Positions 41,635 to 51,005 of a stretch of 64,000 nt of DNA are shown piece after piece. Source of the DNA: Skeletonema tropicum (Eukaryota; Bacillariophyta; Thalassiosirophyceae; Thalassiosirales; Thalassiosiraceae); the NCBI GenBank assembly GCA_037178625.1, contig CM074132.1, positions 992,001-1,056,000 of the forward strand, given 5' to 3'. The position numbers and the translations under genes are program-made. How positions within the stretch are numbered: position 1 is the stretch's first letter; each line of letters starts with the position of its first letter. The notes beneath the pieces are model-generated. The model was not told the DNA's origin. It saw only the letters and a program-made list of their open reading frames with translations, and did not search any database.

Positions 41635-42143
41635 GATTATTGATGTATCTTGTTTCAATACGCGATCTTGTTAAGGTTAAGTAGCGCAATGGCAGCCTCT
41701 CTGCGGATGTGTTCTAAGTGTCAGCAGTTTTTGTAAGTAGATGATTTCAACGCGCACGATTTGTTGAGTGATTTGAGGTTCGGGGCGCAACAATGGCAGC
41801 ACGGACAGTTATGTTAGCCTCGTTAGTTCTAAGCCAATGACAGCACGAAGTATTACTGATGATGTAGACGAGCCCAACGCAACGCGCACGATGAGGCAGA
41901 AGAAATAATGTGATATTGAGGGGAATTGGGATGCGCTGTACCTGGTATCCTCGGCAGTAAATTCTTCTTACTAGTATACCTAATTCCTATGTATTAGTAC
42001 CGTATGAAATTTTTGAGTTTCTTCACATTTTTGTCAGGAGCGTCGCTTTGATCACCATGAACGGTGTTGAGTTGGACAGTTTCACCAACAACTTACCGTG
42101 GTAGAAGAGCAGCTACATAGCAAGCATATCAGTTGGAAGCAAT
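41635..42143. promoter_or_regulatory. Divergent intergenic region
   Basis: About 510 bp holding the promoters of two divergent genes. No other feature seen. Confidence 0.35.
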
Positions 42144-45100
42144 ATGTCGTCCAACAACAACTTGAACGATGACTATAAGAGCCGTCTATCCGGTTCAACA
42201 TGGCGACCTACTCCTGGTCCTTTTGACGTACAGAAAGAAGAGCCCTCAGATTCCATGGCAGCAGCGAAACAATGCAGTCGAGCAGAGTACAAACATTATG
42301 AACCATCGCACTCTTTACAAAATTCATCATCAAGATATGCCAACAAGAACTCATTAATGGAGTCGTCAGGCCGAGGACGCGAACGCTTCCGCGAACTCAA
42401 ATCTTACAAGGAAAGATACCAAGACGTGAAAGAGATGTCAACGTCACCAGGTCGTCGTTCCAACACTCCAAATGGGACGCGAAGCTACTCCGCTGAGCGA
42501 TATGCTGCGAGGGAAAGAAGTAGAGAGAGAGCAAAAGGAGGTTTACGAAGTCGATCTTATGACAAATACACTGCACGTCAAAGAGCTCGTGAACTCTCGC
42601 CACGTGAGAGATATGTTCATACTCGCAGTCCTGGAGGGAGTAATAGAACAGATGTCGAAAATGAGCAAGCAAAACGGTCACGGAGTCGATCTGCTGATAA
42701 GTACAGGGCTCGAGGAGTCTCGCCAGTAAGAGAGAAAACCAATCGTATTCAAACCAACTATATGGATAGGTGGGAGAGTAGAAAAGAACAGAAGGCTAGG
42801 AAAATGATTGATCCAGATGGTACAAGAGCTTGTCAAACGTATTCAAACAGGGCCGAACGATGGTCTCCGAAAGAAGACACTTCTGATGCTTACAGTTTTG
42901 TTGACAACTATTCTCACCAACGTCGTAGCTCAAGAGGAGATGGATCGCCACTGTTTGATGATGTAGATGAGGAAGGAGCTGGCAACATTCATGTTGGTAA
43001 CTCCAGTCCGTTATCAATTGGGAATCACTTTGATGATATCAGTGAAGATCAATTTAAGAAAGATGGAACACTCAGAGCGCCACGAACTCCCAGAACACCA
43101 GGAACATCCAATATTTCTGGAACACCACGAAATCAAACGCCAAGGCAATCACCAGGACGGTCTCCCGGTCATATGAGGCAATCACCAAGACAGTCTCCCG
43201 GTAGTATAAGGCAAACATCAAGACGGTCTCCCGGGCAATCAATATCAAGCAAGTCGTCTTCCAAGTCCAAGTCGACATACGCTGATGATTTGGCGTCATT
43301 TACTCAGAACATTACTACCGCAGTCATCAGTAATCAGGGCTCTACTTATGATGCTGAATCCCAATATTACGAGCAAAAGAAGCCTACGACGACGAATACC
43401 AAGATGAAGTATGCAACTTTTGCTCTTATCTTCATTTTTTTGTGCATTATTGCAGCGATAGTTGCTATTGTTCACCTCCAAAATATGAAGGAAGATGAGA
43501 CCACAGTGCCAGTTGCAATGCCTACTCCTATTCCCCCAACGGAAACAGATACTACTATCGGTACGAGGTTTCCTACGCCTTCAGCATCATCAGGCGAGCC
43601 GATGGGAGAGAGGGAAAAGTTGATTGACCAATATCTAGAATCACTTTCAAGTAGATCTTCCACTATCGGCTCCCCTCAGTTCCAAGCTAAAAACTGGATC
43701 CTCTTTGATGACGACTTGAATCTTCATCTACCTCACTCTGGCGAGAATCGGGATGACTCTGAAGTAACAATGCGACTCCGACAGAGGTTTGCCCTTGCAA
43801 CTATGTACTATTCTATGGGAGTGGGCGATGGAGGGGTTGTGAAGGGGTGGTTACAGGGTGACGAATGTCGTTTTGTTGGAGATTATGGGAGAGCATGGGA
43901 TGGTGTTGATTGCAACGAAGATGGAAAAGTGCGAGCGATTGCGCTGGATGCAGCGAATTTACAAGGAAGTCTACCCCCAGAGATTTCTCTTCTTACAGAT
44001 ATAGAGAATCTGATTATCAAGAACAACCCCAATCTTGTTGGAGAGATCCCTCATGGTATTGGAAACAAACTGTTACAGCTGAGACAGCTAGGTTTGTACG
44101 GCAACAATTTGGGAGGAAGCATACCGAAAACTATCTTCAAACTCTCACATCTAGTCTATCTGAACCTGTCTGACAATGCACTTACGGGAGAAGTGGATTG
44201 GGAAGAAATGTCTCACCATCAAAAGAAGATCGAACGATTGATTCTTCACAACAACTTCCTCGAGGGAGCCATCGATTTTCATTTGTTAGCCAAAACACCA
44301 CTTCTATTGCTGGTGCTCAGCAATAATCAGTTTGGAGGATACATCGATGAATCTGTTGGTTCGATGACATCTCTTGAGTATCTTTATCTAGACAAAAACG
44401 AGCTAATTGGATCAATCCCCAACGGAATCGGGAACCTTCCCAATATCAAATCCATCACCCTCGATGAAAATGAGCTGTATGGCACTCTACCCCAAACTAT
44501 GGGAAGCCTAGCCAATCTTGAACACTTCTCCGCGAAGAAGAACACCATTTCAGGAGGTTTCCCTACTACCATGAAGATGCTGCATAATCTCGTTACACTC
44601 AACCTTTCGTCCAATGCAATGTCGGGTCATCTTCGTAATCTACCGCATATGAAGAGTCTCAAGAACCTCCACTTGTATCAAAATGGTTTTGTTGGGAGTA
44701 TTCCAGAGACTTTATTTGAGCTGCCAAATCTCGAAGTTCTATTTCTAAGCTCGAATCTCCTAACAGGTGAGATTCCGCCATCAATAACCAGTGCTCAGCA
44801 AACGCTCAAGGCGTTGTATCTGTCTGACAACAAGCTACAAGGCCAAATTCCTAATGATCTCTGTGGCTTGTACAAGTTAGAAAATCTCTTCATTGATACT
44901 AATGACTTCAACGGTCCACTTCCAACATGTTTGGGCAGCTTATCGAATCTGAGAAAGCTATATGCATTCAAGAATAGACTTTCTGGAGATGTCCCAAGTG
45001 TGCTCCTCAATCTTCCAAACCTGGTGGAGATTGGAATTGAAGAAAATGATATAACTGGAGGTGTGAACCAAGTGTGTGCATGGGGACGCGGTTTGAATAT

Positions 45101-45179
45101 TTGGGCGGACTGCAGTGAGCTCGAAGACGGTTGTGATTGCTGTGAACGTTGCTGCTCCGATTTTGAGAGCAGTTGTTGA
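42144..45179 (+). CDS. Leucine-rich-repeat transmembrane receptor-like protein
   Basis: A 1011-residue protein. Seen: a long cytosolic Ser/Arg-rich segment with RYxARxRSRE repeats (about 75-230) and a proline-serine repeat (RQSPGRSPG, RQSPRQSPG, RRSPGQS; about 325-370), one transmembrane helix (YATFALIFIFLCIIAAIVAIVHL, about 422-444), a Thr/Pro stalk, a domain with GDECRFVGDYGRAWDGVDCNEDGKVRAIALD resembling the LRR N-terminal cap, then about 15 plant-type LRRs (LxxLxLxxNxLxGxIP; about 605-975) and a Cys-rich cap (CAWGRGLNIWADCSELEDGCDCCERCC). Diatoms have many such LRR proteins lacking a kinase domain (general knowledge). The topology is type II, with the LRRs outside. The ligand and partners are unknown. 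Confidence 0.88.
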   Translation: MSSNNNLNDDYKSRLSGSTWRPTPGPFDVQKEEPSDSMAAAKQCSRAEYKHYEPSHSLQNSSSRYANKNSLMESSGRGRERFRELKSYKERYQDVKEMSTSPGRRSNTPNGTRSYSAERYAARERSRERAKGGLRSRSYDKYTARQRARELSPRERYVHTRSPGGSNRTDVENEQAKRSRSRSADKYRARGVSPVREKTNRIQTNYMDRWESRKEQKARKMIDPDGTRACQTYSNRAERWSPKEDTSDAYSFVDNYSHQRRSSRGDGSPLFDDVDEEGAGNIHVGNSSPLSIGNHFDDISEDQFKKDGTLRAPRTPRTPGTSNISGTPRNQTPRQSPGRSPGHMRQSPRQSPGSIRQTSRRSPGQSISSKSSSKSKSTYADDLASFTQNITTAVISNQGSTYDAESQYYEQKKPTTTNTKMKYATFALIFIFLCIIAAIVAIVHLQNMKEDETTVPVAMPTPIPPTETDTTIGTRFPTPSASSGEPMGEREKLIDQYLESLSSRSSTIGSPQFQAKNWILFDDDLNLHLPHSGENRDDSEVTMRLRQRFALATMYYSMGVGDGGVVKGWLQGDECRFVGDYGRAWDGVDCNEDGKVRAIALDAANLQGSLPPEISLLTDIENLIIKNNPNLVGEIPHGIGNKLLQLRQLGLYGNNLGGSIPKTIFKLSHLVYLNLSDNALTGEVDWEEMSHHQKKIERLILHNNFLEGAIDFHLLAKTPLLLLVLSNNQFGGYIDESVGSMTSLEYLYLDKNELIGSIPNGIGNLPNIKSITLDENELYGTLPQTMGSLANLEHFSAKKNTISGGFPTTMKMLHNLVTLNLSSNAMSGHLRNLPHMKSLKNLHLYQNGFVGSIPETLFELPNLEVLFLSSNLLTGEIPPSITSAQQTLKALYLSDNKLQGQIPNDLCGLYKLENLFIDTNDFNGPLPTCLGSLSNLRKLYAFKNRLSGDVPSVLLNLPNLVEIGIEENDITGGVNQVCAWGRGLNIWADCSELEDGCDCCERCCSDFESSC

Positions 45180-45459
45180 AATTAGATATCTTTAGTAACA
45201 TACTTCAATAATGTAGATGTGATGACAGTATTTGTACGATGACTGATCACAGACGCCGTGCTAGAAGCCTCCAAAAGGAAGACAATGAGCTGTCTACAGA
45301 TACAATGAATACCTACCACTTGCACCAGTTGAAAAGCACCTTTGGTTGGAATAACAACTCTATTAATAACATTTTATGTAGAACGAATACCTAAGCTAAT
45401 ATACAAATTCAAATAGACAAGAAAGTATGCCTATTCCACCTTCTTCACCACATACATTC

Positions 45460-46011
45460 CTAACCCACTATCAAAGAACTATCAACTGTAAAAGAATCGG
45501 TACCTTCCTCTGCAAGAGAATTGTACACGGTAGTTTCATCGTCGTTGACCTGAACACAACACTTGTCAGAACACGAGGTTAACAGACTATCCATTCCTGA
45601 TGCTACTGTAAATACCGAACCACTGAAGCAGCTGTATGCTTTAATCACCTTCGCTTTGTAGCTGGTTAATGATTTCGCGATACGTGGTTTTCTTGTGCTA
45701 ACAGTAAAGCTATCAATAGTAGAGCTGTCTAACGTGTCGACATCATCAGTCACAGATACGTTATCGTCGGCTGATTTTTCGTATGATGTTTCAGGCTTAG
45801 ATTGAGCAACCGATTGACGTTTAGCTACAGGTTCACGCTCATATTGAGCTACCGGTTCAGGTTTAGGAGAAGAAACTACCGGTGAAGAAGTTTCTTGCTC
45901 TCTTAGAGCTACTTGTTTGAGGAGTTCTCGTTGTAGGTCGTTCGAGATGTCATCCGCTAAAGATGTGCTGCGATCACGTCCACGATTCTGGCGTTTCCAA
46001 AACTTTTTCAT
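45460..46011 (-). CDS. Ser/Thr-rich hypothetical protein
   Basis: A 183-residue protein with no recognised domain. Seen: a basic start (MKKFWKRQNRGRDRS), a Pro/Ser/Glu-rich middle, a DDVDTLDSSTIDSFTVSTRK stretch, then KAYSCFSGSVFTVASGMDSLLTSCSDKCC, where four Cys cluster, and an acidic Thr/Ser tail. No signal peptide or membrane helix. It is divergent from the next gene and shares with it Ser/Thr/Asp-rich style. The single uninterrupted frame with a clear ATG supports it as a gene, but expression data would be needed to be sure. Confidence 0.6.
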   Translation of the reverse strand: MKKFWKRQNRGRDRSTSLADDISNDLQRELLKQVALREQETSSPVVSSPKPEPVAQYEREPVAKRQSVAQSKPETSYEKSADDNVSVTDDVDTLDSSTIDSFTVSTRKPRIAKSLTSYKAKVIKAYSCFSGSVFTVASGMDSLLTSCSDKCCVQVNDDETTVYNSLAEEGTDSFTVDSSLIVG

Positions 46012-46486
46012 CGTGATTGCTGCTATTTGAACAAAGAGGTGTTGTTCGCTGCCTCCTCTACACCCTCTCTCGCATTCACTGATCGATATTGTGAAGTCTT
46101 ATGACTCTGTGCTGCCAACGGGCGACGCCGTGAAATCTAACCGTTTGTTTATTGCAGGTGTTCGTATGTGTTTGTCTTGGCCACTGTGTGGGCGTTCTCT
46201 CGCGGTCGTACTAATTCCGACGTGAAAATTGGAAATTAGCGACTTTTGTGAGAAATGATGCGACACAGTCGCGATGTCTTTTCGCCGAACCGATATTCAA
46301 CGCAAAAGCTGTCCAGTGTGAGAACCCCCACACCGTCCCCACAACCCACAACCTACCTTGTCAAAGCTTGTCAAACTTACTTAGCGCGCATTCAAGTGAG
46401 AGGCGGCGTTGGATCCCACAAATACCTACCTGTCTCGTATGCGTTTGATGTGATGCGCTGCTACTCATTAGATCAATACCTAGCCG
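46012..46486. promoter_or_regulatory. Divergent intergenic region
   Basis: No gene supported in 475 bp between two divergent genes for hypothetical proteins. Confidence 0.35.
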
Positions 46487-47434
46487 ATGGCCCTTGGTTT
46501 TACCCTTGTCTTTGACAACAAGACGACGACGAAACAACAACTTAACTCATGTCAAGTTTTGATCAAGATGCAGCCACTTGAATCTTCCCTGCGTAGAGGC
46601 AGTTCCCATACATCGACAGATATTGATCAAGAAGCCTTAGGGCTCCCAATAAGTGGTGATGGCCGGCCAAAGATTCCAATCACCAGACATCTGGACGACT
46701 CTGGGCGTACAAAGAGCACTACTGCAACCGAGGACAAGCTCCCACAGATTGCTTACACATTTGAAAGTGTGGAAGAGAAACGTCCGATTCGAAATGTAAC
46801 CTGGAATATAGAAAAGGTGAAGAAGGAAGAAGAACAAGAAGAGACACTTAGTATGCTCGGGAGGCGCAAGCTCAAGGCTTGGAAAGAACAAGAACTTGCC
46901 AAAAAGAAAGAAGAAGAACGAAAAAGCTGGAAGACGTGGTTTTGGTCACAAGGATGTCCTTGCATGGATTGGTCACCTATGCACTTGTTTCGATGTGATG
47001 AGGATCGATCAACTGTGGCAGCATATGATCAATCGACTGTGGCAACAAAATCGTTTGATCAATCAAGTGTGGCAACAAGAAGTACATTCGTCACTCTTGA
47101 TGATGGTGACGGAGATGATACTAGCACGATACCGTCCTTTTCTAGAGTTGGACATAGTCTGGATGAGTCAACAATCGAAGATGATGATAACATCTCAGAT
47201 GTATCTTCTAACTCGACTGATGCTTCCTTGGACTGGGAGATAGAAGATGGGTTAGAAATGCTAGCACAACAGCAACAGCAGCCACCAGAACCATTAGAAA
47301 TCAGTCCACCATTCAAACCCAAATTATCTGCAACAACTGTAGAAGCAGACATTGTAAAAGATTGGTCTCGCGAGGGTTTATCTTTGCACACCATCGATGA
47401 TATGGATTTGTACATGGAAGCTATGAGGTCATGA
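46487..47434 (+). CDS. Acidic hypothetical protein with repeated Q/S-TVA motif
   Basis: A 315-residue protein, not recognised. An alternative start at 46568 (MQPLESSLRRG) would give 288 residues and looks more natural. Seen: a Lys/Glu-rich helix (KLKAWKEQELAKKKEEERKSWKTWFW, about 125-150), a Cys/Trp patch (GCPCMDWSPMHLFRC), three repeats of the type DQSTVA(T/A) at about 175-200, an acidic Ser/Asp stretch, and a C-terminus with DWSREGLSLHTIDDMDLYMEAM. No targeting signal. It resembles other disordered proteins in this region only in composition. Confidence 0.6.
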   Translation: MALGFTLVFDNKTTTKQQLNSCQVLIKMQPLESSLRRGSSHTSTDIDQEALGLPISGDGRPKIPITRHLDDSGRTKSTTATEDKLPQIAYTFESVEEKRPIRNVTWNIEKVKKEEEQEETLSMLGRRKLKAWKEQELAKKKEEERKSWKTWFWSQGCPCMDWSPMHLFRCDEDRSTVAAYDQSTVATKSFDQSSVATRSTFVTLDDGDGDDTSTIPSFSRVGHSLDESTIEDDDNISDVSSNSTDASLDWEIEDGLEMLAQQQQQPPEPLEISPPFKPKLSATTVEADIVKDWSREGLSLHTIDDMDLYMEAMRS

Positions 47435-47549
47435 CAGAGGTTGAATTAAATATGGAAAGGTGCGATGCTTGCCCACAGAAGAATTGAAATATAAATTTAT
47501 GTAATCAGAAAGCTATATATCTTGAATTGTAATTTTCTTGCTTAAATTA

Positions 47550-49234
47550 TCAATACTCGGTCATCATAGTTGCACAAGCAACGTGACTCCACCCAGCACT
47601 CATAGAGACGACCTTTTCTCCAGTTGGAATGCCTTCCACCAAAAGTGGCTGAGTGGTCATTTTAGTCGAAGCCAGCCCAAGCACGCCAGTCTTTCCTTTT
47701 CCCAAGCTGTACACTCTTCCCTCCTCATCCAATGCAAGAGTATAGTTCTGACCACAAGCAACATCGATAATTTTCGTATGCAAAAGTGAGTTTTCTAACT
47801 TGGGCTCGTGATCCACATTCATCCCCCATGTAAACAGCTCCCCAGTGGATGTGACTGCAGCTGCGTGTGAATGCCCAGCGGCGATACGCGTGACTTGTCT
47901 TCCCTCTAGATTACCTTCAATTGGACTGGGGAGACTTTCCATTGCGTAGACATCTACAGCAAGTCCCTGTTTGGAGCAGAAATTGTAGAGATAAATGGCA
48001 TCAAGTGAGGAAAATGAATAAAACTATCAAACACCAACACACAACCCAAGAGGTTCACAGTCACAAATCTTCCATCTTTCATTGAGAGATATGGTCCGAA
48101 AGTATTTGACAAAATCAACACGAAGTTTCAGATCTATCGATCCTTTTTGTTTTTATTGTCTCGTCATTCCAGCTCTCCACATTGTACTTTGACAACACTC
48201 CTGCAACAAATCACTCAAATTCACAAACTTACCACCCCACCACCAAGTTGTCCCTCATTATTTCTCCCCCAAGCATGAATAATTCCTCCCTTATTCAACG
48301 CCAAACTAAATGCAAATCCCCCAGCAATCTGAACAACATCATCACCCGCAATCAATTCCACCGGTTCCAAATACAATTGATCAAAAGTCTCCACATTCCC
48401 CAGTCGTCCATACGATCCACTCCCACAAGTCAACACTTCCCCCTCCGTAGTTAAAACAGTCATGGAATACTCTCCACAATGTACATCCGATGCATAACAT
48501 CCATCTTCGATAAGAGAATTCACAAGTTTGGGAGAATGATATGATTCCATGTTCCCATGACCCAAACACCCCATCCCATTCACCGCCGACCCTCCATATC
48601 CACATGTATACAAGTCACCCGTGGTAGTCAAGAAGGCGGAAAAGTTGGGACCAAGTGATACCTTGGCCACAGGATCGGGAAGGGGGACATGCACAGGTGT
48701 TTCTGTGGACTTTTGACCAGTAGGTCCGATTCCCAGTTCACCATTTTTATTGGAGCCGAATACAAAGCATCGTCCGTCGTTGAGTACCATGGCGGTACCT
48801 GTGGCACCGCAGAATATTTGTTGTAACTTTGCATCATCATTATTTTCTCCTTCATCGGTAACATTTAAGAAGGATTGGAGTGCACCTTGATCTAAATTCA
48901 ATGACATGGGATGATCGATTATTTTTTCATTACCGGAAAACATACCCCCGGACGATGCCGAGCCTCCCTCTTGTAGTAGACTTAGAGGAATTGTCCCTTG
49001 TTTGGATGTTCCCCACATGTAGATATTGTGAGGTGTGGGTGTTTGTGCATTGGGTGGCGGTGATGATGGCGCATCATTATTATTATTTAGTGCCGCAGAT
49101 GAGGCGTATCGGATTGTAGGGGCGGCGCACGATGAGGATGATGCTTCGCTGATACTTGAAGAAGACGATAGGGCCGACCTCCTGCCGTGCTGACCGACGA
49201 TCCGAGTTGCTGAGCGTATTGTGGTTGCTATCAT
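47550..49234 (-). CDS. RCC1-repeat protein, two exons, mitochondrial-type presequence
   Basis: Exon 1 (49234-48233) and exon 2 (47966-47550) join across a 266-bp GT-AG intron, reading GQLGGGV-GLAVDVYAM; the product is 472 residues. The start at 49234 (MIATTIRSATRIVGQHGRRSALSSSSS) gives a basic, hydroxylated presequence; an upstream in-frame ATG at 49339 is less likely. Seen: RCC1 repeats across the chain (NIYMWGTSKQGTIP, CFVFGSNKNGELGIG, DLYTCGYGG, VLTCGSGSYGRLG, HAWGRNNEGQLGGG, ELFTWGMNVD, VYSLGKGKTGVLG), a seven-bladed propeller. The order resembles mitochondrial RCC1L/WBSCR16 rather than nuclear RCC1, so a role in mitoribosome or fusion GEF functions is possible (inference). Confidence 0.85.
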
Positions 49235-49439
49235 TTTGATGGTGTGTGTTGATTTGAAATGAAAATGGAAAAAATCATGATGATAAAAATCTTCCCAATA
49301 TTTTTGGCGCGAGCCATCAAAAATGGCGCGTTCACACATCTGTGCAAAACGTCACAAATCACAAATCTTTTTCGCTGACACGATGTCGAAGTGATGCCCT
49401 ACAATCTTCTCTCTCAATATCTAGCTCAACAAAACAACA
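49235..49439. promoter_or_regulatory. Short bidirectional promoter region
   Basis: Only 205 bp separate the divergent RCC1-like and FKBP start codons, so promoters overlap or are shared. GGCGCGAGCC and GGCGCG occur near the middle. Confidence 0.4.
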
Positions 49440-50084
49440 ATGGTACGCGTAAACACACTAGCAATGGCCCTCCTCGGCGGAGCAGCCGTAGCAACAGCCT
49501 TTTCGCTCTCCATGTCCGGCGCCTTCACCAACAACTCCAACGCCGCAGCGGCAGCAACCAGCCGTCGTGACTTTCTTGCCAAATCAGCCGCCACTGCCGC
49601 TGTTGGTGCATCCACACTTCCCAAGGCTGTATTTGCTGATGATGCTGATCCATATGCGGATTACATAACGACTGAATCTGGAATGAAGTATCTTGTTACC
49701 AAGGAGGGTGATGGTGCCGTTCCTGCTGCTGGACAAACTGTGAAAGCTCATTATACCGGTAAGAAAAGATGACTTCTGTATTTTGTATGACATGATGATG
49801 CACATTATATCTCACCAATTGATTCAATTGAAGGATGGTTGGATGGTTTTGACACGCCAAAGAAATTTGACAGTTCTCGCGACAGGGGCAGGCCATTTAC
49901 ATTTAAGGTTGGAGCCGGACAGGTTATCCGAGGATGGGATGAAAGTTTCTCCACCATGAAGGTTGGAGAAAGGAGAAAGATTATCTTGCCCAGTCGTTTG
50001 GCGTATGGAGATAGGGGAGCTGGCGGGATTATTCCAGGAGGAGCTACTCTTTATTTCGATGTGGAGCTTCTTGGTATCTTGTAA
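49440..50084 (+). CDS. FKBP-type peptidyl-prolyl isomerase, thylakoid-lumen type, two exons
   Basis: Exons 49440-49758 and 49834-50084 join across a 75-bp intron (GTAAGA donor, TTGAAG acceptor) to read HYTGWLDGF; the product is 189 residues. The C-terminal 105 residues are one FKBP domain: [86 protein letters not shown]. The N-terminus is layered: a hydrophobic signal with ATAFSLSM, then [18 protein letters not shown]...AVFA, a twin-arginine signal. Together these indicate transport into the plastid and then the thylakoid lumen through the Tat pathway (inference from well-known signals). Lumenal FKBPs assist assembly of photosynthetic complexes. Confidence 0.93.
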
Positions 50085-51005
50085 GTTTTGAGGTGAGTGA
50101 CTATCACCTTGATGCTTGGAAATTGTGACATTAATGATAATATGATGGCTGTTGGCAAGGCAGGGGTTGGGCTTGATCACAGATACCAATTGAATCAATT
50201 TATCTCTAATGACTTGCAACTATGTACGTAACTGCAATCTACACAGTGATTTAATGGGTAATGAGATAGAGAATACATCGAAAAGAATACGGGCAAATAC
50301 ATCAGATACAATATCTGAATTCTGGTAGCAGAAAATGTTATAGTATACCTGCAGTTACTTAAACGCATTCTTATGATTTTGTGCACAACATGTGTCAATG
50401 ATAATTCTATTCCTCTGGGATAAAAGAAGAGGAGCTTGTTGTTTTCAAGTGGCAAATATTATTTCACCGCTGCTTTAAAGCAGGTAAGTGTGTCTACAGA
50501 AGTTGCCCGCCTTGGGATATGCCCATCCACAGTATTTGCCCGCTCCGAAATCCGGACACGAGAATCCCGGACACTAACAAATGCCGTTTCAGTAATTGCC
50601 CGTCCACGATATTTGCCCGCCCCCATGAGCTGACACTCCCGCGGGCAATTTCTGTAGACACACTGTATTGTAGAACTTACGAGTAGATGTTCGTAGGTAG
50701 GAGCTGAGATTGAGAACTTCTCTGGTCTCTGTCTTTTGTCTTTGCTCTCGCTCGAAAATAGGCGGGATCCCGCCCGCCTAAAAGGGTTGCCCTTTGCCCT
50801 CCTTCTGTCTTGTGTGTACTACCTACTTATTCCTACATTGATCTTGTTGGCGCTTTTTGGCATTTGACAGATTATTTGACGCATTCAGATGGCCGAATTT
50901 TACCACGCTCAGTTCATTCTCGTGTCAATTAGTACCATACCTCCACTAAATTGTAGCTCGCGCGTTACAAGAAGAAAGTAGCACGTGATAGATAGAGAGT
51001 CAATC
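50085..51005. other. Intergenic region containing a MITE-like element
   Basis: No gene seen in 921 bp. The main feature is the inverted-repeat element at 50487-50664 described separately. Confidence 0.45.
50487..50664. mobile_element. MITE-like element, 178 bp, 24-bp terminal inverted repeats
   Basis: The left end AGTGTGTCTACAGAAGTTGC.. (50487-50510) is the reverse complement of the right end (50641-50664) with a single mismatch. The interior has repeated TTTGCCCGC units but no reading frame. TA dinucleotides lie next to or one base from both ends, compatible with a TA target-site duplication. The short size, terminal inverted repeats and noncoding interior fit a miniature inverted-repeat transposable element. 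Confidence 0.75.
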
